From the NCBI RefSeq assembly GCF_001039355.2, contig NW_019773825.1, positions 1 to 21,745 on the forward strand: DNA of 21,745 nucleotides, given 5' to 3'. The stretch is from Lingula anatina (Eukaryota > Brachiopoda > Lingulata > Lingulida > Lingulidae). Positions 9,900-20,600 of the stretch are shown in pieces (within the stretch, counting starts at the first letter, position 1; every line of letters begins with the position of its first letter). The translations under genes were made by a program, and so were the position numbers. The notes beneath the pieces were generated by a model, which saw only the letters and a list, made by a program, of their open reading frames with translations, made no database searches and was not told where the DNA came from.

Positions 9900-12800
9900 C
9901 TAGTTGTTGAATGTCATAGTGTTTCCTGAAACATTTATCTTAGATGGATCAAAAGGCTGTCCTTTGAATGGGGAACCCTCAGCATCCCATGCTTTCTTCA
10001 GCATATCATTGACTTTCTGAAAGGAGACAAAAAAGATTGTGTCACACAAGATTTGACTTTCCTTTCCTTTCCTCATTTAGTGTTTTATCATTCTCTTGCT
10101 GATGCACATAATACTAGGTTATATTTTTAGTTACAAGATGATAAACAAATTTTGGGTTCCCAAACTAAAACTACAAACACGTTAGGAACCAGTAAAAAAA
10201 AAAACTTTCAATGTTTCACAAGCCAGCTTCTTCAGAGAATGAGCGCACAGGTTTTGTCATAGCCTTTACCCAAGTGTCTTTGGTCCTCGTTCATTGAAGA
10301 TGGTGCCTTGGAAGACAGAGAAGTAACATATGCACAACTCTAAGTTCAGATTTTGTTTTGAAGAAATTATTATTTAGACATTATTAATTAGTAAGTTTAG
10401 TAATTTTGATAAAATGTACAATGATGAACAATGACCCCTTTTTGAAAAAATTAGAAAAAAAAACAGGCCAAATGTAATAGTCATTCTTGCAGACTAAATT
10501 TTAAACATGGACCAGCACCACTTTCTTTCCCTCTCTCACCTGTTCCTCACTGGTGGGCAGTCCCATCCTCTTTCTTTGTTCATTGTACATCATCTCTCCA
10601 ACTTTGGATTGTGCTTCTTCATCTAGGTCAGTGATTGGACGAGAAGGGTCAATCTTCCGCGTGCTAATTTTGGGTTCCCCGACTAAAACTGCTTCCCACC
10701 ATCTTTCTTGAACTTTTTCTAAGTTTATCTACAGGAAATTATGGAATCATAAGTAAATTTAATGCTATCTATCTCAAATTTTCAAGCATTCTTCATTCAT
10801 TTATCTAAAATAGGTAAACAGGCAGTTCTTCTTTGATAATATTGAGTGAACCCAGGAAAAATTGATGATTGATAATTCTGAATTTTTAAAAAGAATGGCT
10901 ACTTTACACAAACTTTTATTATATCTTAAAAACACAAATTGATCCAACTCTACAGGGACTCTCACTGAATCCAATCAAATTAACACACCTCCTCCTGTGA
11001 TTGAGTAGAATACAGAAAAGCTGGTGACTATACCAGTATGTTGAAAACAAGAGGAGGGATGTTTATCCGACTGCGTTCAGTGAGAGTCCCCGCAGAGTTG
11101 GATTGATCTACATAGAACTATAGTTTCATTGGGAATCAGCCCTTACATGCACATGCTGCCCTGGCACAAGTGTCCATATTGATTCCTGCTTATTTATGTC
11201 CCAAGTTAGATCTTCATTGATGACATCTACCATCATGCCATCTGGGTCTCTGAACGCCACATGGAGATGTTTTTTCTGGATGTCAACTTTTACATCTCTA
11301 CCCTTTAGTATGAAATTTGGCACCTGGAAAATAAGAAATGTTGGTGGTGAAAAACTCTTAAGAACTGAACATATTGTTTTTTAATTCAACATATGGAATT
11401 AAAGTATATTCATTTACGTCTCCTCAATCTAATTCATCAATGTCACCCAATCTAAGTTGGCAAGTCTGACTATAGGTATGTAATTAAATCACATACGACA
11501 CATGATTTGAACCATTCTTTTCATATGTGATTAGTAGTCGAGCTGCCAACTGTGGCCATTTTATGTATATTCTAGACATTATCTATGATCAATCCCCATT
11601 ATTTTCAATGAGTTTCAGAGATTCCCAGTAATGATAGAAGCATGGTAGTGGTGTAGGGTAGTATCCAGTAGACTTTGAACCTCAGGGTGATTTTTAAAAA
11701 GATCTACACTTCTGAGGGCTGTAATGTTGGTAACCCTGACATTGAAGTAAAAACAAAAACATATTATTTCAGTAAAATTACCTTCACTCTCACATCTAAG
11801 TCTGTTATTGACTGTGTCCAACTGTACCTATCTCTGATAGCACCGTTATAACTCTCTGGGTTGGACTGGAAGATCTTCTGCATTCTGATATCATATAAAA
11901 CAGAAATATTATTCTATTTGAAGGAAGTTAAGAAACAGATTGTTATATATTGATGCTCATCTAATCATATATGAGGAAATATATAACGGATCGTAAATAT
12001 TGTTTCTCATCATATTTCTAAGACAGGAATTTTTTTAATGTTTAACTTTTACAAACCAATTTATTTTAGATTCCAATAAAGAACCATTCTTTGGGCTCAT
12101 TCCCAATGACACTATCTTTCTACATGGATCAATCCAACTCTGCAGGGTTTCTCACTGAATGCAATCAGATTAACACGCATCTTCTTGTTTCCAACGAACT
12201 TGTATGATCACCAGCTTTTCCTTATTCTACTGAACATGAGGATCAGGGGTGTTACTCTATTCATCTGACTGCATTCAGCGAGTTGGATCAATCTAAGTAC
12301 CAATGTTTTATACCCACCTTGTCTGTTCTAGATCCTCGTCTTGTTCCTCCATGTTCACATCTCCTGCTGCCTCTGCCATCTCCTCCTGGCCGTGGTCACC
12401 CTGTCCTGTGTCAACTGTCACCTCTTCTGCTACCTGTGGTAAACAGGGCTCATTTGGAGTGTCCTGGGGCTTTGGACTGGAGACCTCATCCCCATTTTGT
12501 TCTTCTGAAAAAATTATGATAAACATATATTTAATTTATAAATAATAACTTTTTTTTCTCTTACTTGTGTTGGTATCATCCCGATCTCTTTCCCTGAAAA
12601 AGTGGCAATTCAATGAAACAACATTATTTATTGTATTCTTTATTATTCATCTGAAAACACAACAGACTATGGAAAATAAGATTTCTGTCCATCAGTTTTT
12701 GTGTGTGGGGGGGGTACCACTTTTCATTTTTCTCTGCAAAAACAAAACAACCAACAGAAAAATAGAACTATTTGTAAAATAGAACTATGGTAGTATCAAC

Positions 12801-14547
12801 CTCATTTTAATCTCTGACAAAACAACGATTAACTGAAAAATAAGATTTTTGTTTAACTTTGTGGTGGTATCATCCATATATGGCTTCCTTAAACCTGATT
12901 TTCAAAAACTGACAACGTTGGTTGTATTGGAAAAATTTTGAAGTTTCTCAAAAGGTCTATGTTCTATTTTTTTCCATTTTTAACTACAGTACCTGCTTCT
13001 TCTGTAATAGCCCCCATTTTTTGTTCCTTCAATCTTTGTTTGGCTTCAATCAATTTTTGTCTTTTCTCTTCATCTTTTTTTGCTTTATCTGCATATTTCT
13101 GATAGGCCTGTGAATGAAAAAATTTGTGTTAATTTTGAATAATATGAGAATGTTCTTGATATTTGACATAAAACACTACATGTTTAATTGTTTTATAAGA
13201 ATTAATCAAACAAGGAAAATACTGCCTTGAGGAATAAATAAAGAAATAAGCAAATAAATACATTCATGGAATTAAAATAAAATGAATTCTGTATCATGAC
13301 ATTGTTCCCATTTGTAAATGAAGATGGAATAGTTTCTAATCTTTTACCCTGAGAACGTGCTGTACAGCAATGCCTTCTGGGAAGCCTAGCTTATCTTCCT
13401 TGCTCTTCATGATCCTGTAGAAATCAGTCCTGAAACATAATAATAATAAGAATAACATATAAATAAAATACAACTCACATTATTTCAGATCTGTAATGAT
13501 TATATTTCAACGCATTTCCAAAAAAGCCATATGCTACCTGTTTGGTGCCGCACATGCAAGATAAACCTTGGCCAAATACTTTTAAGTTAAAACTTCTTTA
13601 AATATGCATAGGGAAAAGTCATCTATTTTACTGCCTTGTGTCAATACTATGACTGATTTAAAACAAAATATCTGAGATGGCTAGAAACATCCCTCTATTT
13701 GGCTATAACAAATAGAATTTTGGAGTCAGTCTATTCAACCTTTATATATACAGGTACATGTATACATGTACTGTACTGTATATACCAGTAGGGTGTACAA
13801 TTTGACCCCTACATTTTGCTTTTTCTGACAAAATGACAGATAAGTGCATGGCAAGATCTTAAATATCCTTCCTGGTACTTAAATGTGTTTTAACAATTTG
13901 TTTACAAATCCTCACCATATCTGGAAAGCATCAAACATTCAATAAAGTTTAATTATTGGTGTGAGAAATAACTTCCCTAAAATTATTAAGTTATAAGGAA
14001 GCAAATTCTTTATAAACACTCAAAGGTATTCTGCACAAGTGAAACTTATTCAAAACAAGTTATAAACATATCAAAATGGAAAGCAAAAGAAATGTCATTT
14101 AATTCACATTCTATCAAGTTAAATTTGATAACCATACACTAACTGTACTGGTATCTCTGACTGGTACCAGTGTTGGAGTTTTTTCTTTCCTCAGATAAAG
14201 GCCGTACTCTGTTTCATGCTTACTGCTGGCAAGCACAGAACATAGTAAGGCCCATTCTTACAGAACACTGATGCAAATTTCTATATGATGTTGGATGTGA
14301 TGAATCGTTACTACTAGTACATGTTATTTTTGTCACATTTGTCATACATTCAAAACACTGTAGTAACAGTAAAAAAAGTTAACGTTATTTACAATCTTAC
14401 ATTTCTTGTCAATACTTTACATGCCTCTCTACGAAAGACTCACCTTCTATAAAGAAACCCCATTATAACATCAATGAAATTCGCCAAAGACCCTTCATTT
14501 TGAAGGATTCCTAGCAGCGCAGTGTCGTACTGTTCCTGCAACGCCAT
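9900..14547 (-). CDS. NUDCD3: NudC domain-containing protein 3, complete (8 coding exons, 357 aa)
   Basis: Exons read leftwards: 14547-14444, 13429-13348, 13107-12993, 12504-12318, 11884-11782, 11323-11147, 10728-10540 and 10016-9900 (stop TAG). All seven junctions keep frame, and 357 residues matches the ~361 of human NUDCD3. The N-terminus (YDTALLGILQNEGSLANFID) is the conserved NudC_N-type helix region. Residues 63-100 are a charged, coiled-coil-like helix and 101-163 an acidic linker. The CS (p23/HSP20-like) domain runs from about residue 183 (YSWTQ..TDLDVRV) to about 285 (WWEAVLVGEP). The C-terminus has the family block KKAWDAEGSPFKGQPFDP. In vertebrates NUDCD3 is a cytosolic co-chaperone that stabilises dynein intermediate chain with Hsp90/Hsc70 and folds kelch-type proteins. 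The gene shares a 59-bp start-to-start region with PGAP1. Introns 4 and 6 contain MITE-like elements, and intron 3 holds degenerate repeats. The start is unambiguous from homology. Confidence 0.95.
10148..10174. repeat. 27-bp diverged copy of part of NUDCD3 coding exon 7
   Basis: The segment reading aattttgggttcccaaac.. matches 10666-10692, which lies inside coding exon 7, at 24 of 27 positions and in the same orientation. It sits about 370 bp away in the next intron. Flanking sequence does not align. It may be a tiny duplication or a chance match. Confidence 0.4.
10204..10325 (-). mobile_element. Possible degenerate retroelement fragment (tentative)
   Basis: Within NUDCD3 intron 7 this segment is less AT-rich than its surroundings. 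On the minus strand it contains CTGAAGAAGCTGGCTTGTGA followed by AACATTG. This recalls the 'TGAAG...GCGAAACG' type of motif found downstream of the endonuclease in some Penelope-like retroelements. Its reading frames are broken and short. The assignment rests on one short motif from memory and is weak. Confidence 0.2.
10938..11109. mobile_element. Palindromic MITE-like element, copy 1
   Basis: This ~170-bp element in NUDCD3 intron 6 has long terminal inverted repeats. The left end runs ATTGATCCAACTCTACAGGG then ACTCTCACTGAA. The reverse complement of the right end runs AGATCAATCCAACTCTGCGG then GGACTCTCACTGAA, and similarity continues inward for about 60 bp. The interior (minus strand CACCAGCTTTTC..TATTCTACT) matches the interior of the second copy at 12127-12294, which is in the opposite orientation. 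It has no coding capacity. A target-site duplication could not be fixed. It ends only about 38 bp from the donor of coding exon 6. Confidence 0.75.
12127..12294. mobile_element. Palindromic MITE-like element, copy 2 (opposite orientation)
   Basis: This second member of the family lies in NUDCD3 intron 4. The left end is GATCAATCCAACTCTGCAGG then GTTTCTCACTGAA. The right end, reverse-complemented, is AGATTGATCCAACTCGCTGA then ATGCAGTCAGAT, so the right arm has lost about 15 bp (the GCAGGG..CTCAC part). The interior CACCAGCTTTTCCTTATTCT matches the reverse complement of the interior of copy 1. Its right edge lies about 24 bp from the coding exon that ends at 12318. It is non-coding and non-autonomous. 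Confidence 0.75.
12562..12945. repeat. Four degenerate repeat units in NUDCD3 intron 3
   Basis: A pattern close to TGTGTTGGTATCATCC, then a T-rich stretch, ATCTCTGACAAAACAAC and CTGAAAAATAAGATTTTTGT recurs near 12566, 12698, 12788 and 12860. Examples are ttggtatcatccc, ggtaccactttt, tggtagtatcaacct and tggtggtatcatcca. Periods vary from about 70 to 130 bp. On the minus strand the unit at 12565-12593 is flanked by a CAG acceptor and a GTAAGA donor and so imitates an exon. It is 29 nt long and would break the NUDCD3 frame. Confidence 0.5.
13745..13784. repeat. Nested inverted repeat in NUDCD3 intron 1
   Basis: An 18-bp perfect palindrome, GTACATGTATACATGTAC at 13754-13771, is flanked by outer arms TATATACAG (13745-13753) and CTGTATATA (13776-13784). 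It could form a hairpin or cruciform. TACATGTA-type sequences recur elsewhere in the introns, for example near 15026, 17640, 19807 and 20256. Confidence 0.7.
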
Positions 14548-14606
14548 TTTCGTGACCTATTTATGGTTCTATATTTAGCCTGGAAGACGAAACTAGGTCA
14601 AGCACC
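14548..14606. promoter_or_regulatory. Bidirectional promoter/5' leader region between NUDCD3 and PGAP1
   Basis: Only 59 bp separate the two divergent start codons (CAT at 14545-14547, ATG at 14607-14609). Both 5' leaders and at least part of the core promoter must lie here, or the transcripts start inside each other's gene and overlap. A perfect inverted repeat, TGACCTA (14553-14559) and TAGGTCA (14594-14600), is centred almost exactly on the midpoint, so each gene has TAGGTCA 5-6 bp before its ATGGC. AGGTCA is the nuclear-receptor half-site. AAAATGGCG at the NUDCD3 start resembles a YY1 site. No TATA box is obvious in the usual position. The functional reading is inference. Confidence 0.7.
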
Positions 14607-17600
14607 ATGGCTGAACCGCTAACCAGAGACATCCTGCTTTGGTGTGTGTTATTTGCACTTGGATTGCACGATTTTCTCACAAATTTTGAGGAAAATGGTT
14701 GTGAGATGACGTATATGTTCCAGTACCCGCAATATACGGTATGTTTGCTGTGATTTTTTTCACAATATTACGTCTGCAAATCTGCTTCAGGGTCAGTCGA
14801 CTTCTGTCCCATGGCCATGCATTTATCAATCAATGGCTAGACATGTCCTAGATTTTGACCTTCAGTGCCAATGTATCTGAAAATTATAACATTGTGCAGT
14901 GAGCTTATAATATGACTATCAACATCTTGTCGTCGTTGTTTTCCCTGTTCGTTTCTTTTTAGAGGGGATGTAAAATTTATTTTTTTATAAAATATATAAA
15001 AATATAAAATGAAGTGAGAACATACATGTACAGTTAATTCATACTAGGCTAGCTATGATAATTTACAGGTCATCTGATGCAATGGTGATATTGGCACATA
15101 TATTTCCAGTAGCTTTATGTTTAATCATAAACTTACAAGTACTATTTAAAACTGATCATAATCATATCATGTGAAATAATCAGCTTTTCACTTTTTTTTT
15201 TTACCTCAGTGTTGTTGTTTTCTGCAGATGTCATTATTTAATATATTTACATCATTAATAATTTAATTGCTATCACCTTTCAGAAAATCAACCTCAAAAA
15301 GAATGTTAAAGAAAAATTCCCGAGATATGATTTGTACATATATGGCGAAGGGTAAGTATAAAATTGTAATTTTAAGTGCCATTTTTTGTTACATACATTG
15401 TAACGTTTCAACTCAATGTAATACCATTTTCTTCAAATAGGTTAAGTGTTCACCAATAACAACTTTTCAATAAATAAGAATGATATTGATTTTTAATTAG
15501 ATTCGATGTTTACTTGTTTTTATTGAAATATCCTTGTTTATATTTCATTTCATACATTTCAGTGAATATGCAGTGAAACTAAGGTAAATGTTGCTTATTT
15601 GACTATTATGTTAGTTTTTTTTCATCTTAAATCACTTAATTTTCTTTTCAAATAGCCTGTAATAGTAATAGTTAATGTGTCATACTATGTGACACATAAT
15701 TCTTTTTGGTGCAAATCCCATAAAATGTCACTTAAATGGCATTTTCAGTAAAGAAAAATAGATATTGAAGTATTGCCGTCCATATTCATATATATTCTAA
15801 TAATTTTTTGAGGTAGCGTGGTAAGTGGAGTGATTTTCTTGAATCTCGCAGGTGAATAAAAAGAATTTATATTGAGTCAAACCTGGTTTGGGCCAGAAAC
15901 ATTGCCATGTAGAAAGTGGCCTGAACTCACAGACACATCGAGCTGTTTCTCTATTTTTTACATTTTCATGCTTACTTCTGTTGCTTGTAAACATGCACAT
16001 ATGGAGGTTTAAAAATATAAAGCTGCAATTGAAGCTCGGGGCAAGCAAAAATTAAAAAATCCATTAAAATGTATAGGGGCTAAGTTTTTGAGACATTATT
16101 ACATGGATATGAAGTTGGTGAATTTTTTTTTTATCTACCCAATATGTCATGCTTCTGGAATTATGATAATTATAATGTGTATAAATATGCTGTTCCATTT
16201 GAAGGAGTCTGAAGTTGACTGGAATCCCAGTGCTGTTCATTCCTGGCAATGCTGGCAGCTATAAACAAGGTATTTGTTCATGTGCGGGTTTATGTCTCAG
16301 CCTTTATTATCCTGACACTTGGCTGACAGGGTTAATTTAATTTAATTTAATTTGATTAAAAGCATTGGACTGATAAAAGAGAATAAGGATTTAGAACTTT
16401 TATGACACTGATAATTATTATTTAACAACATACTCAGGATAGGTTATGTTACAGTATGCATAATTTGTAGATCTACTGGTATTGTTTGACATGTAATTAA
16501 CAATATGGTTGATGTTAAACATGGGATCCACAATGAATAATTGCCTAGAATATATGAAATACACAGTGTTGGCACCCTGGATACTTATTGCAAAAAGAAA
16601 ACATATAACATAAATAATGCAGACTACACATAACTCATCACCTTATAACTTGAATTATCATTTATCTGAAATAAACTTTACAGTACCAACTTTTTCTTTG
16701 GTAACATTGTAGCGAAATTTTATTTGAAATTGAATCTTTGCATAAACTTGACAATGTTTCCAGTTCCAAGGTCCATGTTATGTGATTACTACTAATACTA
16801 TATACATTATGTGTATCTGACCATGAGGATATAAAACATAATATATTCTTGTACTTTTTTAGTGCCAAATTTTTCTGTTTTAGTGAGGTCCTTGGCATCA
16901 GTTGCATTGCAGAAGTCCAACACTAGGAAAGACAACATCCACTTCAACTACTTCTCAGTTGATTTAAATGAGGTGGGTACTTCTTGCTTGTACACAACTT
17001 AATATATGTGCTCACATAAGGTTGACAAGTCATTAAGCTAAGTATTTGGATAATTGTGACCAAAACAGAATTTAGAGAAAAGTCATTGGTATTTTCTGTA
17101 AATCTCATTGTAATATATTTTTTTAAATTTTAAGCCAATTTAGATTTTGTTCAGCAGTTTGCTAAAGCTCAGTATATGCTAGAGTGTAGGATTGCTCGAC
17201 TGTAAGTTGTAGGCTACAACAAAAGTCATTTTTAGTATTTAATATTTTTTATCTGGGAAATATTTTTTTTTTAATTTGAATATACATAACCATTCATTAT
17301 GCAAATTTTCTGTTCCAGGAAATGTCTGGAATATATGGGGGAGTTCTTCAAGACCAAACAGGTGAGAACAATGTATTGGACCCAGTTTCACACATAATTT
17401 TAAAACTAAAAAACTGGAGTTCATTTGTTGAATAGACCCTGGTGTTGTATGGTGTAATTCAAATATGTATGTTACATGGCATTTTTGCTCTTTATTTAAT
17501 GCTCAGTCACCGAGATCTGTTTGAAAATCAAATTCTCTTTATACATATTTACTACATATTTATTTCACTGTGGTAACATTACATCTATGAACAGAGTTTG

Positions 17601-20600
17601 ACATCACTCAATATTGTGCTGTTACCTTAGATTTATAATACATGTATGTTATAGGGTTATGCAATCTGTAAGAGAAATAAAACCTCTTTCATTTCAGAAT
17701 TTGTTCACGAATGTATAAAGGCCATACTGAAACTGTACAAGTCCTCAACTCATATACCTGATAGTGTTGTTGTAGTGGGCCATTCTATGGTAAGGGATTT
17801 TTGCTTTTTTTCATGTCCTGATTCTTGTTCAAAATTACTTTCCTTTTGTCACAGATAAGTCTACAGCACAACTCTCTCTCTTTTCTATCATATAATTATT
17901 CAAAGATTATCATATCAGTAATAAAATTTAAATAAATTTGTAGGGTATACTGTTTAGGAAAATTTGGAAAATTAAAATGGTAATTTTGAAGAACATCGGG
18001 ATACATAAATTTTATTTGTTTGGGAAGAATGCTATAATATTTCTTTATTTCTAATTTTATAAAAATACCAATGGAATTCATCTTTAGTTCATCTTTGAAG
18101 AAATACAACAATTTCTATTTATATGTATTTTTAGGGAGGAATGGTCGCCAGAGGTTTGTTTACTCTACCTGGCTTTGATCCCAAACTGGTTCATTTGATC
18201 ATCACCCAGGCAACGCCACATAGGAGCCCAGGTAAAATATTTAAGATGTACTGATGACTCTAGTCTTCTATTTATTTGCCATGAGTGATTAAAAAGGTTT
18301 AACATTTTGCTGTCTTATTGTATGTTAAGTGCATTATACAATTCCTAAACTATAATGTCATATTTCATTTAATGATTTCATGTAATAACCCTTTATCAAA
18401 TTTAATTGTTTTCTGTTCGCAAGGAGGACAATTTCTCTCTTCATTCTTTCTTTTTGAAATACTTTGTTAAAGTTTTGTTAAAATTGCTTAATACTCATAT
18501 TTTATATGATTTATGTTGATGATTATTTTATTTTTACCAGTGATAGATATAGATATACGCCAGAGTGAGTTTTATGACAGAGTGAATGGATACTGGCGGG
18601 ATAATATGAATGGCAGTTTGAAGGATGTGACAGTCTTCTCCACTGGGGGTGGATACAGGGATATCCTAGTCAGGAATAGACTCACTAGTTTAGATGGAGT
18701 AAGACATTTACATTAAGCAAACGTGGTCCATGCTGTTAATCACAAGAACATATTCAAGTCAAAGCATATTGTCTAGTACATGAAAAATTTCCTAGTGATA
18801 CCATGTAATATTTAATAAAGTGCATGAAGGATTATTTTGTAATTGATTTGTAATTTGTTTATAATAGACAAAATTAATATATTTGCTTTTCCTATTTTTG
18901 CAGATTATTCCAGAGGAAAGGAGCATCAGTTCCCAGGTAAGAAAACCTCATTGTTCTGTCAGAAGTGAGATGGTGTTTTAAGTTTGAGATGCTTTTAGAA
19001 ATTTAATTCCTTTGATTGAAAGGGATGATATTTTTGTTGTTAGATATGCTTTGGCACATTTTTTTTTTGCATGTACTAGGTTATTTGTTCTTTTATTATC
19101 TTGTTTTAGATATCTGATTCTTTTTTCTTAGTTATTTTATTTTATATCACTGCATTAGCATACAGACACAGGTTGGCAGTACAAAAAATTATTGAAATTA
19201 CCAAATCAAAGTACATTTGTAATGCAGCATAAGGTGACACAGTCTGTGTGAGAAATGAAGTTTGTATCACTAAAGCTTTGTGGTGTTTATTGCAGACCAT
19301 GTCAGTGCCTAAAGCCTGGGTGTCAACAGATCATCTGTGCATTGTGTGGTTTGTATTTGTTTCAGTTTTGTTGGAATTTTCACAAACAGAAAAAAGAAAG
19401 TATTGTTATTTTGTTTTTGATGAAACATTTATTATTGGATATAGTGTAAAAGTAGTGCTCATCTGATATGTAATCATTTTTGTAAGCCTTGAATTTCATT
19501 TTGATTTTTCTCAGATTTGTAAATTGGAAACTGATTAAATAATTAATAAATTAATGAAAAAATGAATAAATTAATGTATTTATTTATTTATTTGTTGTTT
19601 TCTGTAGGTGCAAGCAGACGGTATTGGTCACCAAGAGAGCCATGTTTGATGTCATTGATACCAAGAAAAGACAGGTATACACACTTAAAATTATACATCT
19701 TTAGATAATACAGATACACTATCAAAAGCAACAGTGACAGAAAAATTTCACAAAACAAAGAACAAAATAGAACCTAATTGGTTTCACCACTCTCGTCATT
19801 AGTTCATACATGTACCTGCTCGAAATGAATGAACTATTAGTCAAGTAGAAGAAATATCTAGATGTCACAGTGTAAGCTGCATGCCTAAGTCGAATTTTAA
19901 TTGTGTTTTTCATTAATTTTTTAACCAAATTATTTCCATCATCATTATTGCCTTGCTTGGTATTCATACCTTTGTATTTGTTTTGGTATGTCTGGTATCA
20001 GATAACCAGAGATGTTGACCACAAGGTGGCAGTGTTTAGGCACCATTTTGTGCACCACTCTGGCACCAAGAAGAGCCCTGGTGTGGCCACTGCTGCCAGC
20101 ACCACAGTCAAACTGAATACAAAGACCAAGTGGGAGGTCAAGAAGCAGAAATCCTGGAACTTTTTCAGGGATATTGTAAGTATAATAGATTAAAAACAGA
20201 TATAAAGAATGATAAATGTGGTAGTGTTTAAAATCAGGAAAGCGTAACCCCATTTACATGTACATACATTATTAAACTGCCAGACTATAGTTTTCAAATA
20301 AATTATCAAATCCAATAGGTCTGTGATCCTAAAATCATGTGTAGTTTCCTTTAATGCTTTATAAAGACTGGGAAAAGAAATTTGTGTAGAAATGTAAACT
20401 GTAAGAAAAATGAAATATGCTTTTAATCTTGTGGTTAATGCTCTGTTATATGTTATGAAGCTTTTAATATGACTCTTCAAGACATATTTATACTGTTTCT
20501 TATAATTCTTCTCTTTTTCTCTCTTTTTAGAGCAAGTCAACCAGATATCTAGTTGTTCCTGTTCAGAAAGGAAAATCATTTGTAGCTGTCAGTAATGTGG

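Noticed and set aside
12565-12593. 29-nt extra NUDCD3 coding exon
   Set aside because: Its splice sites look good, but 29 nt is not a multiple of three. The exon before it (phase 1) joins the exon after it in frame without it, giving a protein of the expected length.
19945-20253. 102-codon minus-strand open frame
   Set aside because: It is the antisense shadow of PGAP1 exon 13, which has the expected frame, splice sites and position in the protein.
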